DNA of 56,795 nt, taken from positions 122,443-179,237 of the forward strand of contig NZ_RRYT01000009.1 in NCBI RefSeq assembly GCF_006363815.1. The letters run 5' to 3'. The translations under genes were made by a program, and so were the position numbers. This stretch comes from Thermomonospora catenispora. GTDB taxonomy: Bacteria; Actinomycetota; Actinomycetes; Streptosporangiales; Streptosporangiaceae. This document shows, piece by piece, positions 34,152 through 43,013 of this stretch; positions within the stretch are counted from its first letter, which is position 1; every line of letters begins with the position of its first letter. Under the pieces are notes generated by a model, which was given only the letters and a program-made list of their open reading frames with translations, had not been told where the DNA came from and did not search any database.

Positions 34152-34895
34152 GTGGACGCAGCAGGCATCGGCGAACTGTGGGACCGACTGACCGGCACGC
34201 AGCCCGATCCGCCGTGGTGGCTGGTGCTCCTGACCGGGATCGCCGCGCTCGGCGCGGTCGTGCACGGGCCCACCTGGCGGGTGGCCCGCAACGTGGTCAC
34301 CATCGCGCACGAGGGCGGCCATGCGCTGGCGGCGGTGCTGACCGGACGGCGGCTGGACGGGATCAAACTGCACTCCGACACCTCCGGGGTGACGGTCTCG
34401 CGGGGCAAGCCGGACGGACCGGGGATGGTGTTCACCGCGCTGGCCGGCTACATCACTCCCCCGCTGCTCGGGCTGGCGTTCGCCGTGCTGCTGAGTCGGG
34501 GGCGGATCACGCTGATGCTGTGGGTGTCGCTGGCGCTGCTGGCGGGGATGCTGGTGATGATCCGCAACGCCTACGGGGCGCTGGCGGTGGCGGCGACCGG
34601 CCTGCTGATCTTCCTGGTGTCCTGGCTGGGCACCGCCGAGGCGCAGGCCGCGTTCGCCTATCTGGCGACGCTGTTCCTGCTGCTGGCCGGATTGCGGCCG
34701 GTGATCGAGCTGCAGCGGATGCGGGCCCGGCAGATGGCCCCGTCCTCGGACGCCGACCAGCTCGCCCATCTGACCGGGGTGCCCGGCCTGGTGTGGGTGG
34801 GGCTGTTCGCCTTCGTGTCGCTGGCGGCGCTGCTGGCCGGCGGCAAGCTGCTGCTCCCCGACGCCGCGTCCCTGCCCGGGTTCCTGCGCCCGTGA
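34152..34895 (+). CDS. M50 family metallopeptidase (integral membrane)
   Basis: A 247-residue multi-pass membrane zinc peptidase. The zinc motif HEGGH is at 53-57, followed by ALAAVLTGRRLDGI. About six hydrophobic segments lie at 22-39, 93-110, 115-130, 137-155, 160-180 and 222-240. The second zinc ligand expected in M50 proteins is not clear, so activity is inferred. In this family small actinobacterial members of unknown substrate are common; site-2 proteases usually cut membrane anti-sigma factors. GTG 34152 is preferred because GAGGTGA is four to nine bases upstream; GTG 34146 is possible. It is divergent from the sigma-like membrane protein gene, which is suggestive of a regulatory pair but not proof. 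It is followed by the SWIM-protein gene 140 bases later. Confidence 0.8.
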   Translation: MDAAGIGELWDRLTGTQPDPPWWLVLLTGIAALGAVVHGPTWRVARNVVTIAHEGGHALAAVLTGRRLDGIKLHSDTSGVTVSRGKPDGPGMVFTALAGYITPPLLGLAFAVLLSRGRITLMLWVSLALLAGMLVMIRNAYGALAVAATGLLIFLVSWLGTAEAQAAFAYLATLFLLLAGLRPVIELQRMRARQMAPSSDADQLAHLTGVPGLVWVGLFAFVSLAALLAGGKLLLPDAASLPGFLRP

Positions 34896-35021
34896 GGGCC
34901 CGCCCGGCCCGGGGATGACCGCCCCGGCGGCCGGACGGCGCGCGTTCCGCACGGCCGCGCGTCACGCGCCCGCCCCCGCACGGTCGCATCCCGGCCGGAC
35001 GGAAACGTCACCGGCGGCCGA

Positions 35022-35027
35022 TAGCGT
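35022..35027 (+). promoter_or_regulatory. -10 hexamer TAGCGT for a leaderless SWIM-gene transcript
   Basis: TAGCGT ends seven bases before GTG 35035. The GGAAGG at 35029-35034 abuts the start codon and is too close to serve as a Shine-Dalgarno sequence, so leaderless initiation explains the start better. No strong -35 is seen. Confidence 0.42.
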
Positions 35028-35034
35028 CGGAAGG

Positions 35035-36414
35035 GTGAGCGAGCGCTGGGGCCGTGAGCAGGTCATCGAGCTGGCGCCGAGCGCCGTGCTGGCGCGGTCG
35101 GCGCAGGAGGCCGCCGACCCCGCCCGCTGGCACGGCACGGGCTGCGACGACGGCGGCGTGTGGGGCGAGTACCGGACCGGGACCCCCCACGGTCACGAGG
35201 TCTCCCATCACGTGTGCGCGGAGCCGTCGGGACCGGCGTTCGGCTGCTCGTGCCCGAGCCCCGTGCTCCCGTGCATCCACGTGCTGGCGCTGCTGCTGCT
35301 GTGGAGCGACGGCGGGGTGCGGCCCGGCGACCGGCCGGCGTGGACGGCCGAGCTGCTCGAGCGGCGCCGGCGGGCGGCCCGGACGCGACGGCGTCCCGGG
35401 CCGGCCCCCGCCCGGGCCTCCGTCGCCCGGACCCCCGCCGGCCGCGCCTCCGATCCGGCGACCGTGCGGCGCCGGGAGCAGCGCGTCGACGACGGCGTGG
35501 CCGAGCTGTCGACGTGGCTGCGCGACCGGATCGGGCGAGGACTGGCCCGGCACGCCGGCACCGACCGCCGGATGTGGGCCGACGCGGCGCGCCGGATGGT
35601 CGACCGGCAGGCGCCCGGGCTGGCGACCGCGCTGCACGCGATCAAGGACCTGTCCTCGCCCCGGTACGGCGCCGACCGGCCTGACCGGATGCTGGCGGAG
35701 CTGGGGCTGCTGGCCCTGCTGCTGCAGGCCCATCGCCGCCGCGCCGAGCTGCCCGAGCCGCTGCGCGCCACGGTCCGGGCCCGGATCGGTTTCCCCGTCC
35801 CGCAGGAGGAGGTGCTGCGGGAGGGCGAACGGGTCCGCGACGAGTGGTACGTGGCCGGTTCCCGGGACGTCGAGCAGGACCGCGTCATCGCCCGCCGGGT
35901 GTGGCTGCGCGGCCGCGGCACCGGCCGGTCCGCCCTGGTGCTGTCGTTCGCCCCGCCGGGACGCCCCCTGGACTCCTCGCTGACCGTGGGCACGGCGTTC
36001 GACGGCGAACTGGCGTTCTATCCGGGCGCCCAGCCGCTGCGCGCGCTCGTGGCCGAGCGCCACGGCCCGGCCCCCGCCGTCCCGCAGGGCACCACGGTGG
36101 ACGGGATGCTGCAGGAGTACGCCGACGCGCTGGCCCGCGACCCGTGGCTGGACGCCTGGCCCGCCGTGCTGCAGGACGTCCGGCTGGCGACCCCCGAGGG
36201 CTCCCCCGTCCGTCCCGACGCCCTCCACGTCATGGACCCCCACGGCGATGTGCTGCCGCTGTGCCTCCCGCCCGGCGACGACGCCCGCCGCGCCTCCTGG
36301 CGGCTGCTGGCCGTCTCCGGCGGCGCCCCGTTCACCGTGGCCGGCGAGTGGTCCCCCGACGGGCTGCGCCCCCTGTCGGCCTGGCATCACCGGGAAGGAG
36401 CGGTGGCGCTGTGA
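35035..36414 (+). CDS. SWIM zinc-finger protein (first gene of the MoxR/VWA cluster)
   Basis: A 459-residue protein with a SWIM zinc finger: Cys71, Cys73, Cys80 and His82 in FGCSCPSPVLPCIHVLALLLLW, the CxCxnCxH form. Family members in this position start with MSERW and VIELAP like this one, which supports GTG 35035 (seven bases after TAGCGT). The rest has no enzyme motif; it is helical, with a basic stretch (RRRRAARTRRRPGPAPA) and a long acidic-neutral C-terminal part of beta type (TGRSALVLSFAPPGRPLDSS, AGEWSPDGLRPLSAW). It is translationally linked to the DUF5691 gene (GTGA overlap at 36411-36414). SWIM fingers bind DNA or protein. It may choose targets for the ATPase system; that is inference. 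Confidence 0.83.
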   Translation: MSERWGREQVIELAPSAVLARSAQEAADPARWHGTGCDDGGVWGEYRTGTPHGHEVSHHVCAEPSGPAFGCSCPSPVLPCIHVLALLLLWSDGGVRPGDRPAWTAELLERRRRAARTRRRPGPAPARASVARTPAGRASDPATVRRREQRVDDGVAELSTWLRDRIGRGLARHAGTDRRMWADAARRMVDRQAPGLATALHAIKDLSSPRYGADRPDRMLAELGLLALLLQAHRRRAELPEPLRATVRARIGFPVPQEEVLREGERVRDEWYVAGSRDVEQDRVIARRVWLRGRGTGRSALVLSFAPPGRPLDSSLTVGTAFDGELAFYPGAQPLRALVAERHGPAPAVPQGTTVDGMLQEYADALARDPWLDAWPAVLQDVRLATPEGSPVRPDALHVMDPHGDVLPLCLPPGDDARRASWRLLAVSGGAPFTVAGEWSPDGLRPLSAWHHREGAVAL

Positions 36415-38075
36415 GCGGCCGCCGCACCGCCGAGGAGGCGCCCGACGGCCGCCGGCCGGAGCCGCGGGGCGCGCGCGCCGGAGGCGATGTGACGAGCGCA
36501 TGGGACGAGCACGTCGGCGCGGCCCTGCTGGGGACCCGGCGGCGCCCGGTCCCGGCGCTGCCCCCGGATCTGTCCCCCGGCCCGGCGGACGGGACGGACG
36601 AGGACGAGGACGCGGCGTGGCGGCTGCTGCAGCAGGCCGCGGTGCTGACGGTGGCGCGCCGGGCCGGACGGCGTCCCCGTCCGGCGCAGGGGTTCTCGCC
36701 GGTGGCGCCCTGCCCGGCGGAGAGCGCCCCGGTGGTGCCGCCGCCGGCGGCGCGGCGGCTGGAGCTGATCCTGGCCCGGAGCGATCCGGCGCTGCTGGCG
36801 GAGTGGCTGGAGACGGCGGCCGCGCGCGGATACCGGGCGCCCGCCGGCTCGCTGCCCCGGCTGTTGGACCTGGGGCGGAACACGACCTCGCTGCGACCGG
36901 CGATCGCCAAGGCGGTCGGGCGGCGCGGGGTGTGGCTGGCCCTGCACAACACCGACTGGGCGTACCTGGTCGGGATGAGCGCCGAGGTCATCGGCGACGA
37001 TCCGCGGGTGTGGCGGACCGGCACCCGCAACGAACGCGTCGCCTATCTGACGCGGCTGCGCCGGCGGGACCCCGAGGCCGCGGCGGAGACGCTGCGGGCG
37101 ACATGGACGCGGGAGTCGGCGCCGGACCGCGCCGCGTTCCTGGCCGTGTTCGAGCACGACCTGTCGGACGCCGACGAGGAGTTCCTGGAAGAGGCCCTGG
37201 ACGACCGGGGCAAGGACGTGCGGCGGGTGGCGGCCGATCTGCTGGCCCGCCTGCCGGGGTCGGCCTACGGGCGGAGGATGGCCGAGCGGGCCCGCCGCTG
37301 CGTGCGCCCTCACGTCCACGCGCTCGACGGGCGACGGCGGATCCGGCTCCTGGTGGAGCCGCCCGAGAGGCACGACGAGGACATGGCCCGGGACGGGATC
37401 CCGTTCCACCCGCCCGGCTCGTTCACGCCCGACTCCCCGACCGCCCGCCCGATCGGGGCGCGGGCGGGGTGGCTGCGCGAGATCCTGGCCCGCACCCCGC
37501 TGGCGGTCTGGACGGATCTGCTGGACCTGCCGCCGGAGGAGGCGGTGCGCCTGCCGGTCGCCGACGCCCGCGGGGAGGACGACGAACGCGCCGCCCGTGA
37601 CCTGCACGCCGGCTGGACGCGCGCCGTGGTGTGGCAGCGCGACGTCCGGTGGGCGCGGGCCCTGCTGGGCGACGGGGTGCTGACCGCCGAGGAGATCCGG
37701 GAGAAGGCCGAGCTGGTGGGCGTGCTCCCGGCGCAGGAGCGCGCCGCGACGGTCGGCGCCCTGCTGCGCCGGGTCGACCGTCCGGATCAGGCGGTCGCCC
37801 TGCTCGAACGCGTTCCCGGCCCGTGGACCGGCGGGCTGGCCGAGGCGGTGCTGACGCTGCTGTCCGCCCTGACGGCCGAGGAGGGCCGGGGGCGGGACGC
37901 CCGCCGCCGGCATCGTGAGCCGTCGTCGCTGTGCGAGCTGGCCGCCCATCGGCTGGCCCCGGACGCCGCCCCGCGCGTCCGCCGGATGGCCGACGCCCGG
38001 CCCGGCCACCGGCCGCTGGCCCGGCTCGCCCGCGTCCTCGGCTTCCGCGACGCGATGGCGCGGGAACTGACATGA
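36411..38075 (+). CDS. DUF5691 family protein
   Basis: A 554-residue protein. The signature TSAWDEHVGAALLGTRRRPVPALP near 27-50 matches the family. The rest is mostly alpha-helical and repeat-like, resembling HEAT-type helices (RVAYLTRLRRRDPEAAAETL, RRVAADLLARLPGSAYGRRM, PDQAVALLERVPGPWTGGLA), which suggests a scaffold. No catalytic residues were recognised. GTG 36411 overlaps the previous stop, and GGGAAGGAG (36391-36399) lies upstream; a start at GTG 36489 is nearer the conserved part and cannot be excluded. The gene is followed by the MoxR-type ATPase after 64 bases, where a six-base hairpin (38081-38097) might tune the coupling. Function is unknown. Confidence 0.85.
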   Translation: MSGRRTAEEAPDGRRPEPRGARAGGDVTSAWDEHVGAALLGTRRRPVPALPPDLSPGPADGTDEDEDAAWRLLQQAAVLTVARRAGRRPRPAQGFSPVAPCPAESAPVVPPPAARRLELILARSDPALLAEWLETAAARGYRAPAGSLPRLLDLGRNTTSLRPAIAKAVGRRGVWLALHNTDWAYLVGMSAEVIGDDPRVWRTGTRNERVAYLTRLRRRDPEAAAETLRATWTRESAPDRAAFLAVFEHDLSDADEEFLEEALDDRGKDVRRVAADLLARLPGSAYGRRMAERARRCVRPHVHALDGRRRIRLLVEPPERHDEDMARDGIPFHPPGSFTPDSPTARPIGARAGWLREILARTPLAVWTDLLDLPPEEAVRLPVADARGEDDERAARDLHAGWTRAVVWQRDVRWARALLGDGVLTAEEIREKAELVGVLPAQERAATVGALLRRVDRPDQAVALLERVPGPWTGGLAEAVLTLLSALTAEEGRGRDARRRHREPSSLCELAAHRLAPDAAPRVRRMADARPGHRPLARLARVLGFRDAMARELT

Positions 38076-38139
38076 GGGACCCCGCCCGACCGGCGGGAAG
38101 GCCGTCCCCGACCCGACGCATCTGGAAAGGACCGCCTGC

Positions 38140-39270
38140 ATGACCGACGGCACGACCGAAGCCGCGGGCCCGCCCGCCCGTGATCGCGCCGATCGCGCGG
38201 TGCTGCGGCCGCACGCCGAACAGCAGTTCGCCGACGAGCTGGCGCTGCTGGCCGAGCACGACGACCGGCCCCGGCCGCCGGGCTGGCGGCTGTCCCCGTG
38301 GGCGGTCACCACTTATCTGCTCGGCGGCGAACTGCCCGACGGCGAGGTGATCACCCCCAAGTACGTGGGACCGCGCCGGTTGATCGAGGTCGCGGTGGCG
38401 ACCTTGGCCACCGACCGGGCGCTGCTGCTGCTCGGCGTCCCCGGCACCGCCAAGACCTGGGTGTCGGAGCATCTGGCGGCGGCGGTGTGCGGCGACTCGA
38501 CGCTGCTGGTCCAGGGGACCGCGGGCACGTCCGAGGAGGCCCTCCGCTACGGCTGGAACTACGCCCGGCTGCTCGCCGAGGGCCCGTCCGAGCGGGCGCT
38601 GGTGCCCAGCCCGGTGATGCGGGCGATGCAGGAGGGCATGGTCGCCCGCATCGAGGAGCTGACCCGGATGCCCGGCGACGTGCAGGACACCCTGATCACC
38701 ATCCTGTCGGAGAAGACGCTGCCCATCCCGGAGCTGAACACCGAGGTGCAGGCGCGCCGCGGGTTCACCGTGATCGCCACCGCCAACGACCGGGACCGGG
38801 GGGTGAACGAGCTGTCGTCGGCGCTGCGCCGCCGGTTCAACACGGTGGTGCTGCCGCTGCCGGCCACCACCGATGAAGAGGTCGACATCGTCTCCCGCCG
38901 GGTGCGGCAGATCGGCCGGTCGCTGCAGCTGCCGGAGGTTCCGGCGGGGCTGACGGAGATCCGTCGGGTGGTCACCGTGTTCCGGGAGCTGCGGTCGGGG
39001 ATGACCGTCGACGGCCGCACCAGGCTGAAGTCCCCCTCCGGCACGTTGAGCACCGCGGAGGCCATCTCGGTGATCACCAACGGGCTGGCGCTGGCGGCGC
39101 ACTTCGGCGACGGCGTGCTGCGCGCCGAGGACGTGGCCGGCGGCATCGTCGGCGCGGTCGTCCAGGATCCGGTGTCCGACCGCGTGGTCTGGCAGGAGTA
39201 CCTGGAGACCGTCGTGCGCGAACGCGAGGAGTGGCGCGACTTCTACCGGGCCTGCCGAGAGGTCTCCTAG
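38140..39270 (+). CDS. MoxR-type AAA+ ATPase
   Basis: A 376-residue AAA+ ATPase of the MoxR class. The Walker A motif is GVPGTAKT at 99-106. The position of Walker B reads RIEELTRMPGDVQDTLITIL near 175-194, with EE where most MoxR proteins have DE. Sensor 1 is IATANDRDRG near 213-222, and an arginine-rich SSALRRRFN near 227-235 is the arginine-finger region. MoxR proteins remodel or insert metal in partner proteins together with VWA-domain proteins, and a VWA gene is three genes away. ATG 38140 has GAAAGGA upstream. The stop overlaps the GTG of DUF5682 by one base (TAGTG). It would power the system; the target is unknown. Confidence 0.9.
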   Translation: MTDGTTEAAGPPARDRADRAVLRPHAEQQFADELALLAEHDDRPRPPGWRLSPWAVTTYLLGGELPDGEVITPKYVGPRRLIEVAVATLATDRALLLLGVPGTAKTWVSEHLAAAVCGDSTLLVQGTAGTSEEALRYGWNYARLLAEGPSERALVPSPVMRAMQEGMVARIEELTRMPGDVQDTLITILSEKTLPIPELNTEVQARRGFTVIATANDRDRGVNELSSALRRRFNTVVLPLPATTDEEVDIVSRRVRQIGRSLQLPEVPAGLTEIRRVVTVFRELRSGMTVDGRTRLKSPSGTLSTAEAISVITNGLALAAHFGDGVLRAEDVAGGIVGAVVQDPVSDRVVWQEYLETVVREREEWRDFYRACREVS

Positions 39271-41657
39271 TGCCCCGCACCGAGTTCTACGGCATCCGTC
39301 ACCACGGTCCCGGCTCGGCGCGCTCCCTGCGCCGTGCGCTGGAGGAGTTCGCGCCCGACCTGGTCCTGGTGGAGGGGCCGCCGGAGGCGGACGCCATCGT
39401 CCGCCTGGCCGCCGACCCGCAGATGGTCCCCCCGGTCGCCCTGCTCGCCTACACCACCGACGCCGGGTCCGCCGGCGAGGACGGCCGCGCGGAGGGCCCG
39501 CGCGCCGCGTTCTGGCCGTTCGCCGAGTTCAGCCCCGAGTGGCAGGCCATCGGATACGCCCTCGAGGCGGGCGCGGAGGTCCGTTTCTGCGACCTTCCCG
39601 CCGCGCACCAGCTCGCCCTCGACCCTCCCGCCGACCCGGCCGGGGAGAGCGGATCGGAGGAGGAGGCCCCCGCACCGGAGCGGATCCGGGCGGACCCGCT
39701 GGGGTGGCTGGCCCGGGCGGCGGGATACGACGACGCCGAACGGTGGTGGGAGGACGTCGTCGAGCATCGCGGGGAGGGGCCGTCGTCGTTCCCGGCGATC
39801 GCGGAGGCCATGGCGGCGCTGCGCGAGGACCTGGAGAGGCGACCGCTCGAGGGGGAGCCCGCGCTCCCCGAGGCGTACCTGCTGCGGGAGCGGCGGCGCG
39901 AGGCCCACATGCGGCGGACGCTGCGGCGCGCCCTCCGGCAGGGGCACGAGCGGATCGCGGTGGTGTGCGGGGCCTGGCACGTGCCGGCGCTGCAGGCGCG
40001 GGTGCGCGCCGGGGAGGACGATCGGACGCTGCGCGGGCTGCCCAAGCGGAAGGTGGCGCTGACCTGGGTGCCGTGGTCGTACGGCCGGCTGGCGCGGCGG
40101 TCGGGCTATGGGGCCGGGGTGCGGTCCCCCGGCTGGTACCGGCATCTGTTCCTCTCCCCGGATCGTCCCGTCGAACGCTGGCTGACCCTGGCCGCCCGGC
40201 TGCTGCGCGAGGAGGATCTGCATGTCTCATCCGCCCATGTCATCGAGGCGGTGCGGCTGGCCGAGACGCTGGCGGCGCTGCGCGGTCGGCCGCTGGCGGG
40301 ACTGGAGGAGGTCACCGAGGCCGCCCGCGCGGTGCTGTGCGAGGGCGCCGAGGAGCCGCTGGCACTGATCCGGGAGCGGATGGTGGTGGGCGAACGGCTG
40401 GGCTCGGTGCCCGACGGGACGCCCATGGTGCCGGTGCAGCGGGATCTGCGGGCCGAGTGCCGCCGCCTCAAGCTCACGCCGTCCGCCCGGCCCAAGGAGC
40501 AGGACCTGGATCTGCGCCGTCCGCTGGACCTGGAGCGCAGCCGGCTGCTGCACCGGCTGCGGCTGCTGGACGTGCCGTGGGGCGAGCCCACGGCCTCCTC
40601 CGTTCAGGGCAAGGGCACGTTCCGGGAGACCTGGACGCTGCACTGGCGGCCGGAGCTCGACGTCGCGCTGATCGAGGCGGGGGCGTGGGGCACCACGGTG
40701 CGCGACGCGGCCGGCGCCCGGGCCCGGGCGCTGGCCGAGGGGGCGCGGACGCTCGCCGAGCTGACCGCGGTGGCCGAACGCTGCCTGCTCGCCGACCTGG
40801 ACGAGGCGCTGCCGGCCGTGGTGCACGCGCTGTCGGACCTGGCCGCCACCGACACGGATGTGAGCCATCTGATGGCGGCGCTGCCCGCGCTGGTGCGGAC
40901 GCTGCGGTACGGCGACGTCCGCGGCGCCCCCCTCGGCGGGCTGCGGACGGTCGTGGACGGCATGGTGGTGCGGATCTGCGTGGGCCTGCCGCCAGCCGCC
41001 CGCGGCCTGGACGAGGACGCCGCCCGGGAGCTGCTCGGCCTTCTCGACGCCGTACACGAGGCCCTGGCCCTGCTGGACCCCGGGCCCGGCGTCGAGGAGA
41101 CCGGCGCACGACCCGGCGGGAAGACCGACGAGAAAGCCGGGGAGGAGGCCGGGGAAGAGCCCGGTCCCATGGCGCGCTGGCAGGCCGCCCTCGCCGATCT
41201 GCTGGACCGGCCCGGCCTGCACGGGCTGGTGGAGGGCCGGCTGACCCGGATGCTGCACGACGCCGGGGCGTTGCCCGACGCGTCCGACCGGATGGCCCGG
41301 GCCGTGTCGGTCGGGGTGGAGCCGTCCCGAGCCGCCGCCTGGATCGAGGGCTTCCTGTCCGGCGACGGGCTCGTGCTGGTGCACGACGAGGCGCTGCTGC
41401 GCCTGGTGGACGGCTGGATCGCCGGGCTGACGGCGGACGCGTTCACCGCCGTGCTGCCCCTGCTGCGCCGCACGTTCAGCCGGTTCGGCGCCCCGGAACG
41501 GCGCGCCATCGGGGAGCGCGCCCGCGCGCTCGCCTCCTCCGCCGCCCCGGCCGCCCGCGGCGAGGAGCCGGATCCGGCGCGGGCCGCTCCGGCGGCCCGG
41601 GCGGTCGCCCGGATCCTCGGCTGGGACCGTCCCGCCGCAGAGGACGGCGGACGGTGA
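39270..41657 (+). CDS. DUF5682 family protein with TIKI/TraB-like GxxH motifs
   Basis: A 795-residue protein. The first 35 residues hold YGIRHHGPGSARSL (Gly8-His11, the first GxxH) and LVLVEGPPEAD with Glu35. A second GxxH is in VCGAWHVPAL (Gly234-His237). Two GxxH motifs and a glutamate are the mark of the TIKI/TraB/EreA/ChaN metalloenzyme class. The residues are visible; the assignment is mine and would make the N-terminal 260 residues a likely metal-dependent hydrolase. The C-terminal half (about 300-790) is helical and repeat-like and has a charged Glu/Gly linker near 615-640. GTG 39270 shares a base with the MoxR stop, so translation is coupled. It is the probable effector of the MoxR/VWA system, or its substrate. 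Some databases list no function for DUF5682. Confidence 0.84.
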   Translation: MPRTEFYGIRHHGPGSARSLRRALEEFAPDLVLVEGPPEADAIVRLAADPQMVPPVALLAYTTDAGSAGEDGRAEGPRAAFWPFAEFSPEWQAIGYALEAGAEVRFCDLPAAHQLALDPPADPAGESGSEEEAPAPERIRADPLGWLARAAGYDDAERWWEDVVEHRGEGPSSFPAIAEAMAALREDLERRPLEGEPALPEAYLLRERRREAHMRRTLRRALRQGHERIAVVCGAWHVPALQARVRAGEDDRTLRGLPKRKVALTWVPWSYGRLARRSGYGAGVRSPGWYRHLFLSPDRPVERWLTLAARLLREEDLHVSSAHVIEAVRLAETLAALRGRPLAGLEEVTEAARAVLCEGAEEPLALIRERMVVGERLGSVPDGTPMVPVQRDLRAECRRLKLTPSARPKEQDLDLRRPLDLERSRLLHRLRLLDVPWGEPTASSVQGKGTFRETWTLHWRPELDVALIEAGAWGTTVRDAAGARARALAEGARTLAELTAVAERCLLADLDEALPAVVHALSDLAATDTDVSHLMAALPALVRTLRYGDVRGAPLGGLRTVVDGMVVRICVGLPPAARGLDEDAARELLGLLDAVHEALALLDPGPGVEETGARPGGKTDEKAGEEAGEEPGPMARWQAALADLLDRPGLHGLVEGRLTRMLHDAGALPDASDRMARAVSVGVEPSRAAAWIEGFLSGDGLVLVHDEALLRLVDGWIAGLTADAFTAVLPLLRRTFSRFGAPERRAIGERARALASSAAPAARGEEPDPARAAPAARAVARILGWDRPAAEDGGR

Positions 41658-41706
41658 CCGCACGGCCCCGGCCGGCGGCGCGCCGGCCCCGACGGAGGGA
41701 AGGGTG

Positions 41707-42861
41707 ATGCAGGCCGACGAGGAACGGCTCAAGCGCTGGCGGATGGTGCTCGGCGGCGGGGACGCCGACGGCACCGGGGTGGGCCTGAGCGGGGACGACG
41801 CCGCGATGGACGCCGCCCTGCAGGCCGTGTACGAGCCGCGCCGATCCGACGGCAGGCGCGGCGCCGGGCTGGGCGAGTCGGCGCCGCGGCTGGCGCGGTG
41901 GCTCGGCGACATCCGCGCCTATTTCCCGTCCTCGGTGGTCCGGGTGATGCAGAAGGACGCCCTGGAGCGTCTCGACCTGACCCGCCTGCTGCTGGAGCCG
42001 GAGCTGCTGGACGCCGTCGAACCCGACGTCCACCTGGTCGGGGCCCTGCTGTCGCTCAACCGCGTCATGCCCGACACCGTCCGGCGGTCCGCCCGCGCCG
42101 TCGTCCGCACGGTGGTCGCGGAACTGGAGGACCGGCTGGCCCACCGCCTGCGCTCCGCGGTGACGGGCGCGCTGGACCGGGCGGCGCGCACGCACCGCCC
42201 GCGCCGCCCCGCCGACGTCGACTGGCACCGCACCATCCGCGCCAACCTGCGCCATCACGTTCCCCGGTACGGCACCGTGATCCCCCAGCGCCTGGTCGGC
42301 TTCGGCCGCAGACGGCAGACCGTCGAACGCGAGGTGGTGCTGTGCGTCGACCAGAGCGGCTCGATGGCGGCCTCGGTGGTCCACGCCGGGGTCATGGGGT
42401 CGGTGCTGGCCTCGATGCCCACGCTGCGCACCTCCCTGGTCGTCTTCGACACCGCCGTCGTCGATCTCACCGACCGGCTCTCCGATCCCGTCGAGGTGCT
42501 GTTCGGCGCCCAGCTCGGCGGCGGCACCGACATCAACCGCGCCCTCGCCTACTGCCAGGGCCTCATCACCCGCCCCGCCGACACCGTCGTCATCGTGATC
42601 AGCGACCTGCACGAGGGCGGCGATCGCGACGAGATGCTCAAGCGCGTCGCGGCCATGACCGCCGCCGGTGTTCAGGTGATCGTCCTCCTCGCCCTGTCCG
42701 ACGAGGGCGCCCCCGCCTACGACCACGCCAACGCCGCGGCGCTGGCCGGGTTGGGCGTCCCCGCCTTCGCCTGCACGCCCGACGCCTTCCCCGACCTGAT
42801 GGCCGCCGCCCTGGAGCGCCGCGACCTCACCGAATGGTCCGAACGCCACCTGTCATCGTGA
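41707..42861 (+). CDS. VWA domain-containing protein (MoxR partner)
   Basis: A 384-residue protein. The N-terminal part (1-190) is helical. The C-terminal von Willebrand A domain (about 205-375) has a complete MIDAS motif: Asp215, Ser217 and Ser219 in CVDQSGSMAASVV, the later Thr in GGGTDINRALAYC and Asp in VIVISDLHEGGD. It should bind Mg and a partner protein with MoxR. GTG 41704 precedes ATG 41707 and could also be used; GGAGGGAAGGG lies upstream. It is the last gene of the five-gene plus-strand cluster that starts at 35035. VWA/MoxR pairs work as chaperone-like systems for metal insertion or protein assembly in known cases (such as CoxS/CoxD or BatA/MoxR); which applies here is unknown. 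Confidence 0.9.
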   Translation: MQADEERLKRWRMVLGGGDADGTGVGLSGDDAAMDAALQAVYEPRRSDGRRGAGLGESAPRLARWLGDIRAYFPSSVVRVMQKDALERLDLTRLLLEPELLDAVEPDVHLVGALLSLNRVMPDTVRRSARAVVRTVVAELEDRLAHRLRSAVTGALDRAARTHRPRRPADVDWHRTIRANLRHHVPRYGTVIPQRLVGFGRRRQTVEREVVLCVDQSGSMAASVVHAGVMGSVLASMPTLRTSLVVFDTAVVDLTDRLSDPVEVLFGAQLGGGTDINRALAYCQGLITRPADTVVIVISDLHEGGDRDEMLKRVAAMTAAGVQVIVLLALSDEGAPAYDHANAAALAGLGVPAFACTPDAFPDLMAAALERRDLTEWSERHLSS

Positions 42862-43013
42862 CCCGTCATCGTGACCGCCTCGGTCGCCGGCCCGCCCGCC
42901 CACGGACCGTCCGCGGGCGGCGCCTCATCGCGCATCGGCCTCGCGGGACGGCCGGGTCCGCGCATCCTCGGGCCGTGCCGACCGGCGGCCCCGGCCGAGG
43001 CGGAGCGGCCGGG

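Noticed and set aside
38081-38097. Six-base hairpin between DUF5691 and MoxR genes
   Set aside because: Too weak to call a terminator; only mentioned with the DUF5691 gene.
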